Shown in pieces: positions 1-9,337 of a DNA stretch of 64,000 bases (positions are counted from its first letter, which is position 1; every line of letters starts with the position of its first letter). Both the position numbers and the translations under genes were made by a program. The DNA lies in assembly GCF_003284895.1 (NCBI RefSeq), contig NZ_QMDV01000001.1, positions 89,080 to 153,079 on the forward strand, read 5' to 3'. Source of the stretch: Pontibacter arcticus. Its GTDB lineage: Bacteria > Bacteroidota > Bacteroidia > Cytophagales > Hymenobacteraceae. The notes beneath the pieces were generated by a model that ran no database searches, was not told where the DNA came from, and worked only from the letters and a program-made list of their open reading frames with translations.

Positions 1-170
1 TCAAATAAATTATCCTGCTCGTTATGGGCAGCCACAATTACCGACACCGGCAACTGCACCTTGCTTTCCGGATCTTTATAAGAAGCAAGCGGCAGAAAAT
101 AAAAAAACACAAAGTATAGCTGTACCAGCACACAAAGCCCGAGCAGGCTTAGAAGTATAATTGTAATCAA
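1..170 (-). CDS. Family 2 glycosyltransferase, N-terminal part only
   Basis: Only the first 56 codons lie in the window; the gene runs off the left edge. The frame begins at a TTG (168-170) and an in-frame stop lies eight codons upstream, so TTG is the only plausible start. The product begins with a hydrophobic membrane segment of about 30 residues, followed by the stretch PVSVIVAAHNEQDNL. That stretch is the first beta strand of the GT-A fold of family 2 glycosyltransferases, where the nucleotide-sugar is bound. A membrane-anchored polysaccharide or lipid glycosyltransferase is likely; the acceptor cannot be inferred. It is divergent from tgt, across a spacer of about 380 bp. Confidence 0.75.
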   Translation of the reverse strand, partial: MITIILLSLLGLCVLVQLYFVFFYFLPLASYKDPESKVQLPVSVIVAAHNEQDNLF

Positions 171-554
171 GTTCCCTGATTGCTTAAATGTTCAGTGACC
201 GGATTGTTTAACACTTTTGCAGTTACATGCTCTTCCGTGTTTATACTTCCGAGGATGTTGCACCGAGAATCTATACTTTGACAAGCAGCGCCGGTACCTG
301 AAGGCGGCCTGTACAAAGCAAAAATCGATTCAGTGGTTTAGCCATTAAACAATTCAGCCATCCAAATTTAATCATTAAATACCCATTTGCGAAGCCTCTT
401 CTTATTTTATACTTGTGTATAGTTTGTGGGCACGGACTTTGTATCTTTGCGGGTTAATAAAATTTTCAGAACTAAAGCAGCATAAGGCTTTTAGCCTTTT
501 CGGTTTACAGGTTTGGCAGTGGCCTTATTTTTGAAACCGGTTTCATATACAACC
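171..554. other. Divergent intergenic region, glycosyltransferase/tgt
   Basis: This 384 bp spacer holds no convincing gene. It carries several copies of the AGTATA/TATACT motif (near 239, 273 and 410) and the presumed tgt promoter. A frame in phase with tgt extends upstream to an ATG at 513, but the extra 14 residues do not resemble Tgt. Confidence 0.6.
442..449 (+). promoter_or_regulatory. tgt promoter, -7 element
   Basis: TATCTTTG matches the Bacteroidota -7 consensus TAnnTTTG. A TTTG lies upstream at 423-426, but the 15 bp spacing is shorter than the usual 19 or so, so only the -7 element is called. It gives a leader of about 100 nt before the tgt start at 555. Confidence 0.5.
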
Positions 555-1685
555 ATGCAATTTACGCTCACAGCAAAAGATACCCAGTCCAAGGCGCGCG
601 CCGGAGTAGTGCAGACAGCCCACGGCGCCATCGAAACGCCTATTTTTATGCCCGTTGGTACAGCAGGCACTGTTAAAGCCGTGCACCAGCGCGAACTGAA
701 AGAAGACGTTAAAGCAGAGATCATACTGGGCAATACCTACCATTTATACTTGCGCCCCGGCCTCGGCGTGCTGGAAAGTGCCGGTGGCCTGCATAAATTT
801 AACGGCTGGGACCGCCCTATACTGACTGATAGCGGCGGCTACCAGGTTTTCTCGCTGGCAGGCACACGCAAGATCAAAGAAGAAGGTGTAAAATTTAAGT
901 CTCATATTGATGGCTCTACCCTGAACTTTACCCCGGAAAATGTGATGGACACGCAGCGTACCATCGGCGCCGATATTATCATGGCTTTTGATGAATGCAC
1001 GCCATATCCCTGCGACCATACGTATGCCAAATACTCGATGGAGCGCACGCACCGCTGGCTGCAACGCTGCGTAGACCGCTTCGATAGCACCGAGCCAAAG
1101 TATGGCTTCGACCAGACGCTTTTCCCGATTGTTCAGGGCAGCACTTACAAAGATCTGCGCATCCAGTCCGCTGAAACTATTGCCGGCTTTGGGCGCGAAG
1201 GCAACGCCATTGGTGGTTTATCGGTAGGCGAACCGGCTGAAATGATGTACGAGATGACCGAACTGGTTTGCGACATACTTCCGGCAGATAAACCGCGTTA
1301 CCTGATGGGCGTAGGAACACCCGCTAACATCCTCGAAAACATTGCATTGGGCGTGGATATGTTTGATTGCGTACTGCCAACCCGGAACGCGCGTAACGGC
1401 ATGCTGTTTACCACACAGGGCATCATCAACATAAAAAACCAGCGCTGGGCCGACGACCATACGCCGATAGATGCAGAACTGGGAGGCTACGCCAGCACGT
1501 TTTACAGCAAAGCTTACCTGCGCCACCTTATCCATAGCAAAGAGTACCTGGGTGGCCAGATCGCAAGTATACACAACCTTACTTTTTACCTGTGGTTGGT
1601 TAAGCAGGCACGGCAGCAGATCATTGCAGGAACCTTCCGGGACTGGAAAGATATGATGGTAAAGAAATTGATGACACGACTTTAA
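555..1685 (+). CDS. tgt: tRNA-guanine transglycosylase (queuine tRNA-ribosyltransferase)
   Basis: Exchanges guanine-34 of GUN-anticodon tRNAs for a 7-deazaguanine base in queuosine synthesis. The 376-residue TIM-barrel protein has the family length. Visible motifs are GNTYHLYLRPG (59-69), TDSGGYQVFSL (91-101), MAFDEC (143-148) and VDMFDCVLPTRNARNG (267-282), which includes the catalytic aspartate region. The start at 555 gives the usual N-terminus MQFTLTAKD; an upstream ATG at 513 adds unrelated residues. Unusually, the CxCxxC zinc cluster of E. coli-type enzymes reads AELGGYAS here (about 307-314), while the histidine of SIHNL is kept. I recall the same loss in other Bacteroidota Tgt proteins, so this is probably a clade trait. 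The lptG-type gene follows. Confidence 0.96.
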   Translation: MQFTLTAKDTQSKARAGVVQTAHGAIETPIFMPVGTAGTVKAVHQRELKEDVKAEIILGNTYHLYLRPGLGVLESAGGLHKFNGWDRPILTDSGGYQVFSLAGTRKIKEEGVKFKSHIDGSTLNFTPENVMDTQRTIGADIIMAFDECTPYPCDHTYAKYSMERTHRWLQRCVDRFDSTEPKYGFDQTLFPIVQGSTYKDLRIQSAETIAGFGREGNAIGGLSVGEPAEMMYEMTELVCDILPADKPRYLMGVGTPANILENIALGVDMFDCVLPTRNARNGMLFTTQGIINIKNQRWADDHTPIDAELGGYASTFYSKAYLRHLIHSKEYLGGQIASIHNLTFYLWLVKQARQQIIAGTFRDWKDMMVKKLMTRL

Positions 1686-1686
1686 T

Positions 1687-1777
1687 AATTACGAATTAAG
1701 AATTACGAGTTAACAATGAGACATCTTTTTTACACTGTCCCTGCAATTCGTAATTCGTAACTCGTAATTCGTAATTA
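1687..1777. repeat. Inverted array of degenerate AATTACGAATT units
   Basis: The tgt/lptG spacer is filled by an inverted repeat whose arms (about 1687-1712 and 1752-1777) consist of direct repeats of AATTACGA/AGTTACGA type. RNA from this spacer would fold into a long AU-rich hairpin ending 6 nt before the lptG start. Hairpins of the same design but different unit sequence occur at 7553-7623, 14859-14940 and 43142-43377. Confidence 0.8.
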
Positions 1778-1782
1778 AAAAG

Positions 1783-2859
1783 ATGAAGCTTCTCGATAAA
1801 TATATCCTCAAAAAATTTCTGACCACATTCGTGTTTGTGGTACTGATACTGGTGGCTGTTATTCTGGTGATCGATTTCACGGAGAAGAACGACGACTTCA
1901 TCAAACATAACATTGCCGTCAGCGAGATTATTTTCGACTATTACTTTAACCTGATTCCTTACTATGTTAATATACTAAGCCCGATCACGGTATTTATAGC
2001 CACCGTTTTTGTAACGGCCAAACTGGCTTCGCACACCGAGATTGTGGCCATACTTAGCAGCGGCGTTAGTTTCAGGAGGTTGCTGGTACCTTACCTGATC
2101 GGCTCGTCTTTAATTGCAATTGTTATCTTCGGGTTGATTGGCTGGGTAATTCCAAATGCCAATAAAGTGAGTGTTGCTTTCCAGGTGAAGTATGTAAAAG
2201 GCCCGTTTGTGTTTGATGGCCGCAATGTTCATATGAAGATTGCACCCAACACATTTGCTTACATGGAAAGCTACAACAACTCGGCGCATGTGGGCTACAG
2301 CTTTGCCATCGAAACCATAGAAGGCACCACGCTGAAGAGCAAATTTACATCACCAAGCGTAACCTGGGACCCGAAAAAAGAAAAATGGCACGTAGATAGT
2401 TATGTGCTGCGCACGTTTGATGGCGAAAAAGAAACCATAACCAAAGGCGGAGCCCTGGATACCACACTAAACCTACGTCCCAAAGATTTTGAAAGTACCT
2501 ATAAACTGGAGCAAACGCTTACCTTGAACGAGCTGAACGATTTTATTCAGGAAAAGAAGGACCGCGGAGCCGATGATATAGAAGTATACCTGATCGAGAA
2601 GTATGAGCGCTTCAGTTATCCGTTTGCCATTATCATTTTAACCATTATCGGGGTTATTGTGAGTGCCCGTAAAGCGCGTGGCGGTGTAGGTATTCAGATC
2701 GCGCTAGGCTTTTTCCTTGCTTTTGTGTTTATCATATTTGTAATTACAAGCCGAAGTCTGGCGCAGGTAGGTGATATTCCGCCGCAGGTTGCCGCCTGGA
2801 TACCAAGCATCGTTTTTACCGGAATCGGATTTTTGTTGTACCGTTACGTTCCCCGCTAA
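1783..2859 (+). CDS. LptF/LptG-family LPS export permease (YjgP/YjgQ)
   Basis: A 358-residue inner-membrane protein of the LptF/LptG family, which forms with LptB the ABC transporter that extracts lipopolysaccharide and passes it to the LptC/A bridge. The N-terminus MKLLDKYILKKFLTTFVFV is typical. Two or three membrane segments come first (about 12-32, 55-80, 95-120), then a periplasmic jellyroll-like domain (about 125-265), then three more segments (about 270-355) starting near KYERFSYPFAI. Only one paralogue is visible here, so whether it plays the LptF or LptG role is unclear. It follows tgt by 97 bp and precedes the EamA gene by 1 bp, suggesting one transcript. Confidence 0.9.
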   Translation: MKLLDKYILKKFLTTFVFVVLILVAVILVIDFTEKNDDFIKHNIAVSEIIFDYYFNLIPYYVNILSPITVFIATVFVTAKLASHTEIVAILSSGVSFRRLLVPYLIGSSLIAIVIFGLIGWVIPNANKVSVAFQVKYVKGPFVFDGRNVHMKIAPNTFAYMESYNNSAHVGYSFAIETIEGTTLKSKFTSPSVTWDPKKEKWHVDSYVLRTFDGEKETITKGGALDTTLNLRPKDFESTYKLEQTLTLNELNDFIQEKKDRGADDIEVYLIEKYERFSYPFAIIILTIIGVIVSARKARGGVGIQIALGFFLAFVFIIFVITSRSLAQVGDIPPQVAAWIPSIVFTGIGFLLYRYVPR

Positions 2860-2860
2860 T

Positions 2861-3805
2861 ATGCCCCGTTTTAAAGATTTTGCCGAGCTTCATTTTGTTA
2901 TTTTCCTGTGGGGATTTACCGCTATACTTGGGAAACTGATCACGATTCCGGCTGTTGAGCTGGTTGCGATACGTACCCTGGTAACAGCCCTGGCACTGGG
3001 CGCTATCGTTTACAAAATGAATACGCCGTTCTGGCTAGGCCGCATCAGTGCCGTAAAAATGCTGGGCGTGGGCTTTCTAATCGCCGGTCACTGGATTCTA
3101 TTTTTTGCTTCGGCGCGGGTTTCTTCTGTTTCTATTTCATTGGTTGGTTTGGCTACCTGCAGCCTCTGGACCGCACTTTTAGAACCGATGGTGTCCAAAT
3201 CAAAAATAAAACCGCATGAAATATTACTTGCCCTCCTGATCATACTAGGCCTGTACATCATTTTCCAGAACGAGACCGATTTTAATAACATACTTGGTTT
3301 GGTAATGGCTATCGGCTCTGCTTTGCTGGCTTCCATCTTTACCATCATCAATGCCAGGCTCGTTAAAGCAATACCATCCACTACCATTACCTGCTACGAG
3401 ATGTCGGGTGCTTTTTTAGCTACGGTGCTTTTCCTGCCTGTTTATACTTCGTTTTTTGTAGAAAGCGGCCAGCTGAATTTTAATGTCATGCCGATGGATT
3501 GGGTATATCTGCTGGTTTTAACGCTTGCCTGCACGGTGTATGCTTATACGGCAGGTGTGCGCCTCATGCAGCGTATTTCCCCTTTCACCATGAACCTGAC
3601 GGTAAACCTGGAGCCAGTATACGGTATCGTACTGGCCTGGATCATCTTTAACGAAGACGAGCAGGTATCCACTGATTTTTACATCGGGGCCACCGTAATA
3701 CTGCTCAGCATTTTCAGTTACCCCATTCTGGATTCGTACGACAAACGCCGCAGAAACAAACTACAGCAGGCTGTGGCGGATGAGGTAGTTATCCGGAAAA
3801 ACTAG
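2861..3805 (+). CDS. EamA-family (DMT superfamily) permease
   Basis: A 314-residue hydrophobic protein with about ten membrane segments in two repeated EamA halves; FLWGFTAILGKLI near the N-terminus and a glutamate before the last helices (NLEPVYGIVLAWIIFNEDE) are typical. The family exports amino acids, nucleosides or drugs; the substrate cannot be read from sequence. The ATG at 2861 follows the lptG stop by 1 nt; a longer in-frame start inside lptG is unlikely. The last 45 bp overlap the 3' end of ispE on the other strand, an unusually deep tail-to-tail coding overlap. Confidence 0.9.
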   Translation: MPRFKDFAELHFVIFLWGFTAILGKLITIPAVELVAIRTLVTALALGAIVYKMNTPFWLGRISAVKMLGVGFLIAGHWILFFASARVSSVSISLVGLATCSLWTALLEPMVSKSKIKPHEILLALLIILGLYIIFQNETDFNNILGLVMAIGSALLASIFTIINARLVKAIPSTTITCYEMSGAFLATVLFLPVYTSFFVESGQLNFNVMPMDWVYLLVLTLACTVYAYTAGVRLMQRISPFTMNLTVNLEPVYGIVLAWIIFNEDEQVSTDFYIGATVILLSIFSYPILDSYDKRRRNKLQQAVADEVVIRKN

Positions 3806-4570
3806 GTTTGCAGGAACCTCGCCTTTAAACAAGCCATACACCGTAGAACCCGAACCCGACATAGAAGCATACACAGCCCCTGCAGCATATAGCTTTTCTT
3901 TTAGCTGCGCCAACTCCGGATACTTCGGAAAAAGTGCCGTTTCAAAATCGTTGTGCAAGAGATCCTTCCAGGTTATTACATCCTGCTTCAGTATACTTTC
4001 AAGGGGTTGCGGAGCGGGTTTTGGTTTGATATTTCCGTAAGCCTCTGCTGTCGTGATATGGATGCCCGGGTAAACCAGCACACACGTATAACCTCTCAGA
4101 TTCAGGTCTAAAGCAGTAAATACATCTCCTTTTTCAGTGGCGATCACCGCTTTGTTTTCTATAAAAAAGGCGCAGTCGCTGCCCAGCTGGCGGGCGTAAT
4201 TCTGAAGTATAGCCGTTGATAAATTTAACCCGAACACAGAATTAAGCAGGCGCAACGTAAAAGCTGCATCCGAAGAACCACCACCCAGGCCCGCTCCCAT
4301 CGGTATCACTTTGTGCAAATGCAATTGTATGGGTGGTAACGCAAAATCCTGTTGCAGCAATTTGTAAGCTTTCAGGCAAAGATTAGTTTCGGGGTTACCG
4401 GGTACGGGTAAACCCGTTAAGGTAAACTGCTCTGTTTGAGCCGGTAAAATTTCCAGCGCATCACACCACTGCACCGGATAAAAGCACGACTCCAGATTAT
4501 GAAAACCATCGCTTCGCTTTTCAGTTACATATAACCCCAGGTTGATTTTTGCATTCGGGAAATCGAGCAT
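3761..4570 (-). CDS. ispE: 4-diphosphocytidyl-2-C-methyl-D-erythritol kinase
   Basis: GHMP kinase that phosphorylates CDP-methylerythritol in the MEP pathway to isoprenoid precursors. The 269-residue protein begins MLDFPNAKINLGLYV, with the conserved lysine (K8) of the NAKINLGL motif. The ATP-binding glycine loop PMGAGLGGGSSDAAF is at 90-104, and the catalytic aspartate is probably D132 in LGSDCAFF. A C-terminal GHMP motif, SMSGSGSTVYGLF, is also present. An upstream in-frame extension of 31 residues has no family resemblance, so the ATG at 4570 is preferred. The 3' end overlaps that of the EamA gene by 45 bp. Confidence 0.96.
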   Translation of the reverse strand: MLDFPNAKINLGLYVTEKRSDGFHNLESCFYPVQWCDALEILPAQTEQFTLTGLPVPGNPETNLCLKAYKLLQQDFALPPIQLHLHKVIPMGAGLGGGSSDAAFTLRLLNSVFGLNLSTAILQNYARQLGSDCAFFIENKAVIATEKGDVFTALDLNLRGYTCVLVYPGIHITTAEAYGNIKPKPAPQPLESILKQDVITWKDLLHNDFETALFPKYPELAQLKEKLYAAGAVYASMSGSGSTVYGLFKGEVPANLVFPDNYLIRHSLL

Positions 4571-4893
4571 GTGCGTGTAAAGTATAAGTGTAGAGTTGCA
4601 AGCTATAAAATTAAGAGAAAACAGCAGCTCTGCCACTGTAAAATCAACCTGGCTGAGCAGCAAAGTATACTTCCAATGTAACTGTATCAGATCTCAAATA
4701 TGTATAGCCTTTTGGTCTGATGAAAGTACGGGAGACAATAGGACACTTACAGCATTCGTTCTGAAAAATCAGGTTACATTTTTCAAATTAAATAAAGGAG
4801 ATAGTACTAGCTAAACCTTGTATTTGCCCGTAGTAACAAAATCAAAATAAAAGTATACTTTGAGTAAGCGCCTGCTACCAACTTTCGAAACAT
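4571..4893. other. Divergent intergenic region, ispE/DegT-type gene
   Basis: This 323 bp AT-rich spacer contains two AAGTATA motifs (about 4663 and 4852) and no gene I can support. An AAAGGAGAT string near 4794 resembles a ribosome binding site but has no plausible reading frame after it. Confidence 0.5.
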
Positions 4894-6024
4894 ATGAACT
4901 ATAAGCCCGGACGTATTTTTCTGTCGGTGCCGCACATGGGTGGCCACGAAAAAAACTATGTATTAAAAGCACTGGAAGATAATTGGGTAGGAACCGCAGG
5001 GCCAAACCTGGCCGGTTTTGAACACGACGTTTGCCAGCATACCAACGCCCGGTTTGCGGTAGCTTTAAACTCTGGTACAGCAGCCATTCATCTGGCACTT
5101 CAGGTGGCTGGCGTAAAAGCCGGTGATGAAGTAATCTGTTCTACATTTACAAGTATCGCTTCTGCCAACCCCATTTTATACCTGGGTGCCACACCGGTTT
5201 TTGTTGACAGCGAGACTGAAACGTGGAACATGCACCCGGAAGCACTTCAGCAGGCGCTTACAGCTCGGGCACAGGCTGGCAAAATGCCAACTTGTATTTT
5301 GGTAGTGCATGTGTATGGGATGCCTGCTAAGATGAACGAAATCCTGGCAATTGCAGAAGAGTTTAACATTCCGGTGGTGGAAGATGCAGCTGAAGCACTG
5401 GGCTCGCGGTACACCGGGCACCAGGTAGGTACACTTGGCAAGGCAGGTGCTTTTTCGTTTAGTGGAAATAATATTGTATCCACATCAGGAGGCGGCGCCT
5501 TGGTTACGGAAGATGAAGCACTTGCAAAAGAAGCATTATCTCTTGCCACCAACGCAACTGGCCTTGCTTCCGAAACCGACCACCATACTATCGGTTTTAA
5601 TTACCGCATGAGTAATGTGAGTGCCGGCATTGGCCGCGGGCAAATGGAAGTACTGGAACAACGCATCAAGCAACGTCGCGAAATTTATAGTTACTACAAA
5701 GAACAGCTCCAAACGATCGAAGGAATCGAGTTTTTGCCAGAGCCTAAAGTATGTTTCTCCAATCGTTGGCTTTCCACTGTTTTGCTTCCGGAACAATTCT
5801 CACCTGAAAGTATAAAACACGCTCTGGAAGCTGAAAACATCGAAACCAGCCTGCTCTGGAAACCGCTTCATCAGCAAACATTATTTAAGGATGCGCTATA
5901 CTTTGGCGATCACCTCAGCAGCCAGCTATACAAGCGCGGCCTTTGTTTGCCAAGCAGCAGCAACCTAACCGAAGAAGAGCAGCAAAAAGTAATTAAAACA
6001 CTTCAGAAATTACTCATCAGCTAA
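4894..6024 (+). CDS. DegT/DnrJ/EryC1/StrS-fold PLP protein with the catalytic lysine replaced by Asn
   Basis: A 376-residue fold-type I PLP protein of the sugar aminotransferase family (PglE/PglC-like), which normally adds an amino group to a UDP- or dTDP-4-keto sugar. Family features include NSGTAAIHLAL (59-69), VEDAAEALGS with the pyridine-binding aspartate D164, and GFNYRMSN. The segment normally reading SFNGNK, whose lysine forms the Schiff base with PLP, reads SFSGNN here: residue 193 is encoded AAT (5470-5472). The frame around it is intact, so this is one substitution, not a frameshift. The enzyme may be inactive as an aminotransferase, have another role (lysine-to-histidine variants exist as sugar dehydratases), or reflect a sequencing error. 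It stands alone, convergent with the next gene. Confidence 0.85.
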   Translation: MNYKPGRIFLSVPHMGGHEKNYVLKALEDNWVGTAGPNLAGFEHDVCQHTNARFAVALNSGTAAIHLALQVAGVKAGDEVICSTFTSIASANPILYLGATPVFVDSETETWNMHPEALQQALTARAQAGKMPTCILVVHVYGMPAKMNEILAIAEEFNIPVVEDAAEALGSRYTGHQVGTLGKAGAFSFSGNNIVSTSGGGALVTEDEALAKEALSLATNATGLASETDHHTIGFNYRMSNVSAGIGRGQMEVLEQRIKQRREIYSYYKEQLQTIEGIEFLPEPKVCFSNRWLSTVLLPEQFSPESIKHALEAENIETSLLWKPLHQQTLFKDALYFGDHLSSQLYKRGLCLPSSSNLTEEEQQKVIKTLQKLLIS

Positions 6025-6028
6025 GGCT

Positions 6029-6051
6029 GCAAGTATAAATTTTATACTTGC
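6029..6051. terminator. Short bidirectional hairpin made of two AAGTATAAA motifs
   Basis: GCAAGTATAAA and TTTATACTTGC form an 11 bp stem with one central base between two convergent genes. It overlaps the stop codon of the minus-strand gene. The stem is weak and AU-rich; it is called because of its position and perfect symmetry. Confidence 0.5.
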
Positions 6052-7172
6052 GCCAGTGCTTGTTCCAGGTCAGCCAGTAGTTCCTCTGGTTCTTCGATGC
6101 CTACCGATAAACGAATAACGCCCGTTGTAATTCCCATACTTTGCTGTTGTTCCGGTGTGAGGCTACGGTGCGAGGTTCCCATCGGGTAAGAAATAGAGGT
6201 ACTGACGCCTGCCAGCGAAGGCGCAAACGGAATGTGTTGCAAACCCTGCATAAAACGGTTTACTGCTTCCGTATCATCTTTTATTTTGAAGCTCAGCATA
6301 CCACCAAACATGCCATTGCCCTGCTGTTTTGCCAGTTCGTGCTGCGGATGCGCGCTTAGGCCCGGGTACCATACTTTCTCCACTTTCGGGTGTTGCTGCA
6401 GGTAACTGGCTATTTCCAAGGCGTTGCTGCTATGCTGTTTCATGCGCAGGCGCAATGTTTTTAAACCACGCACTGCCAGCCAGCCTTCGAACGGGCTAAG
6501 GTTCAGGCCCAATACCATCATCACTTTTTGTACCCGTTGCAGGTCTTCTGATTGCTTACAGATTACAACTCCTGCTGTTACATCGCTGTGCCCGGAAATA
6601 TACTTTGTGATACTATGGATAACCATATCCGCACCTAAAGCAAGTGGTTTGGTAAGTACCGGCGTTGCAAACGTGTTATCAATAACCAGTTTTATATTAT
6701 GCGCTCTCGTTTCTTTGGCTAGCTTTTCGATATCCAGAACAAGTAAAAGCGGATTGCTCATGGTTTCGGCCAGCAGCAAACGGGTGGTCGGTTTTACATA
6801 GCTGCTTAGCGTATACGTATCAGCGGTTGGCACATAGGTAACTTCGATGCCCAACCGTGTCAGTTCCTGCGATAAAAGCGTAGATGAGCCGCCGTATATT
6901 TCTTCTGCACATAAAATATGGTCGCCGGCTTTGCAAATGCTCAACACAGCCGCCAGAATACCAGACATACCAGACGAGGTAACCACAGCACCTGCACCAC
7001 CTTCCAGCTTATTTATTTCCTGAGCCAGCTCCTCGGTATTCGGGTTACCATAGCGCGTATACATATAGCTTTTTCCGGGCTCACTAAAGTATAACTCTAG
7101 CGCATTCAGGTCCTCGAAGGTAAAAACGGAAGTCTGGTAAATAGGAGTGGTTTTAGGTGTTATCTGTGGCAT
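6042..7172 (-). CDS. Cys/Met metabolism PLP enzyme (cystathionine gamma-synthase/lyase type)
   Basis: A 376-residue fold-type I PLP enzyme of the trans-sulfuration family, catalysing replacement or elimination at the gamma carbon of cysteine/homoserine derivatives. The Schiff-base lysine is K190 in HSITKYISGHSD, D165 in VIDNTFATP contacts the PLP pyridine, and YMYTRYGNPNTEELA (37-51) is the substrate/PLP phosphate motif. Cystathionine gamma-synthase, cystathionine beta/gamma-lyase and methionine gamma-lyase cannot be separated from sequence alone. The stop codon TAA lies inside an AAGTATAA motif, giving the C-terminus Q-V-stop. No methionine genes are adjacent. Confidence 0.92.
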   Translation of the reverse strand: MPQITPKTTPIYQTSVFTFEDLNALELYFSEPGKSYMYTRYGNPNTEELAQEINKLEGGAGAVVTSSGMSGILAAVLSICKAGDHILCAEEIYGGSSTLLSQELTRLGIEVTYVPTADTYTLSSYVKPTTRLLLAETMSNPLLLVLDIEKLAKETRAHNIKLVIDNTFATPVLTKPLALGADMVIHSITKYISGHSDVTAGVVICKQSEDLQRVQKVMMVLGLNLSPFEGWLAVRGLKTLRLRMKQHSSNALEIASYLQQHPKVEKVWYPGLSAHPQHELAKQQGNGMFGGMLSFKIKDDTEAVNRFMQGLQHIPFAPSLAGVSTSISYPMGTSHRSLTPEQQQSMGITTGVIRLSVGIEEPEELLADLEQALAQV

Positions 7173-7241
7173 ATCTGAAGTATAAATCCAAAGGTAAGTT
7201 AAGCAGTAATTGGTGATTTAGTGCTAGTGATGTAAACAAAA

Positions 7242-7275
7242 AAATCCCTTCTGCTTTGGGAAACAGAAGGGATTT
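7242..7275 (-). terminator. Intrinsic terminator of atpD-atpC
   Basis: AAATCCCTTCTG (7242-7253) pairs perfectly with CAGAAGGGATTT (7264-7275) across a 10 nt loop. On the minus strand the stem is followed by a T-run, placing it just past the atpC stop. Confidence 0.85.
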
Positions 7276-7298
7276 ATACTTTATACTTTGGCAAAGAT

Positions 7299-7544
7299 CT
7301 ATTCGATCACAGACTCAGCCAGTACAATAATTTTGTTATTCAGGACTTCAACCACACCACCATCAACGGTAAAAAACTCCTGGCCTTTGTTGGTTGTAAT
7401 GCGGATGCTGCCTCTTTCCATGGTGCTGATAAGGGGCGCGTGCGAGTTCAGAACTTCAAATGAGCCATTTGCTCCCGGAAACTGAGCTGCTTCTACCTCA
7501 CCGGCAAAAACCTTTTTATCTGGTGTGATTATCTCTAAATACAT
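7299..7544 (-). CDS. atpC: ATP synthase F1 epsilon subunit, short form
   Basis: An 81-residue epsilon subunit of the F1 rotor stalk. It contains the N-terminal beta-sandwich only (MYLEIITPDKKVFAGEVEA..., GSFEVLNSHAPLIS) and ends at VLAESVIE, without the C-terminal helical hairpin that inhibits ATP hydrolysis in longer forms. As I recall, short epsilon subunits are common in Bacteroidota. It lies downstream of atpD on the same strand, with a hairpin repeat in the spacer and a terminator after it. Confidence 0.95.
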   Translation of the reverse strand: MYLEIITPDKKVFAGEVEAAQFPGANGSFEVLNSHAPLISTMERGSIRITTNKGQEFFTVDGGVVEVLNNKIIVLAESVIE

Positions 7545-7552
7545 TTATATGA

Positions 7553-7623
7553 GTCTTGAGTTACGAGTTCTGAGTTCTGAGTATCCCCGAAAATGCGAGA
7601 CTCAGAACTCAGAACTCAGAACT
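7553..7623. repeat. Inverted array of GAGTTCT units between atpD and atpC
   Basis: The left arm (7553-7581) and right arm (7600-7623) are made of degenerate GAGTTCT/GAGTTACG direct repeats in opposite orientation, predicting a hairpin of about 24 bp between atpD and atpC. It may tune relative expression of the two subunits; that is inference. Confidence 0.8.
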
Positions 7624-7629
7624 GGTTTA

Positions 7630-9171
<1,542 letters not shown>

Positions 9172-9260
9172 TCAGGGTGCAAAACTAATGTATAAATCTC
9201 TTATATCCATACTTCAGATTAAAAACTTTTAACCCGGTGCCCAATCTCCTAAACTTAACA

Positions 9261-9315
9261 AAAAACGGCCGTAGCAGCAAAGAACTTTTTATCTTAAGCT
9301 GCTACGGCCGTTTTT
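9261..9315. terminator. Strong bidirectional hairpin terminator
   Basis: Perfect 18 bp arms (9261-9278 and 9298-9315) with a GC-rich core CGGCCGTAGCAGC, flanked by A/T tracts on both sides. It lies past the end of the minus-strand gene 9338-9826 and insulates atpD from upstream transcription. Confidence 0.85.
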
Positions 9316-9337
9316 ATACTTGGATCTATACTTACTA

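Noticed and set aside
6042..7238. SAM riboswitch upstream of the Cys/Met PLP gene
   Set aside because: Only 66 bp upstream before the atpC terminator region, without the conserved SAM riboswitch core; no support.
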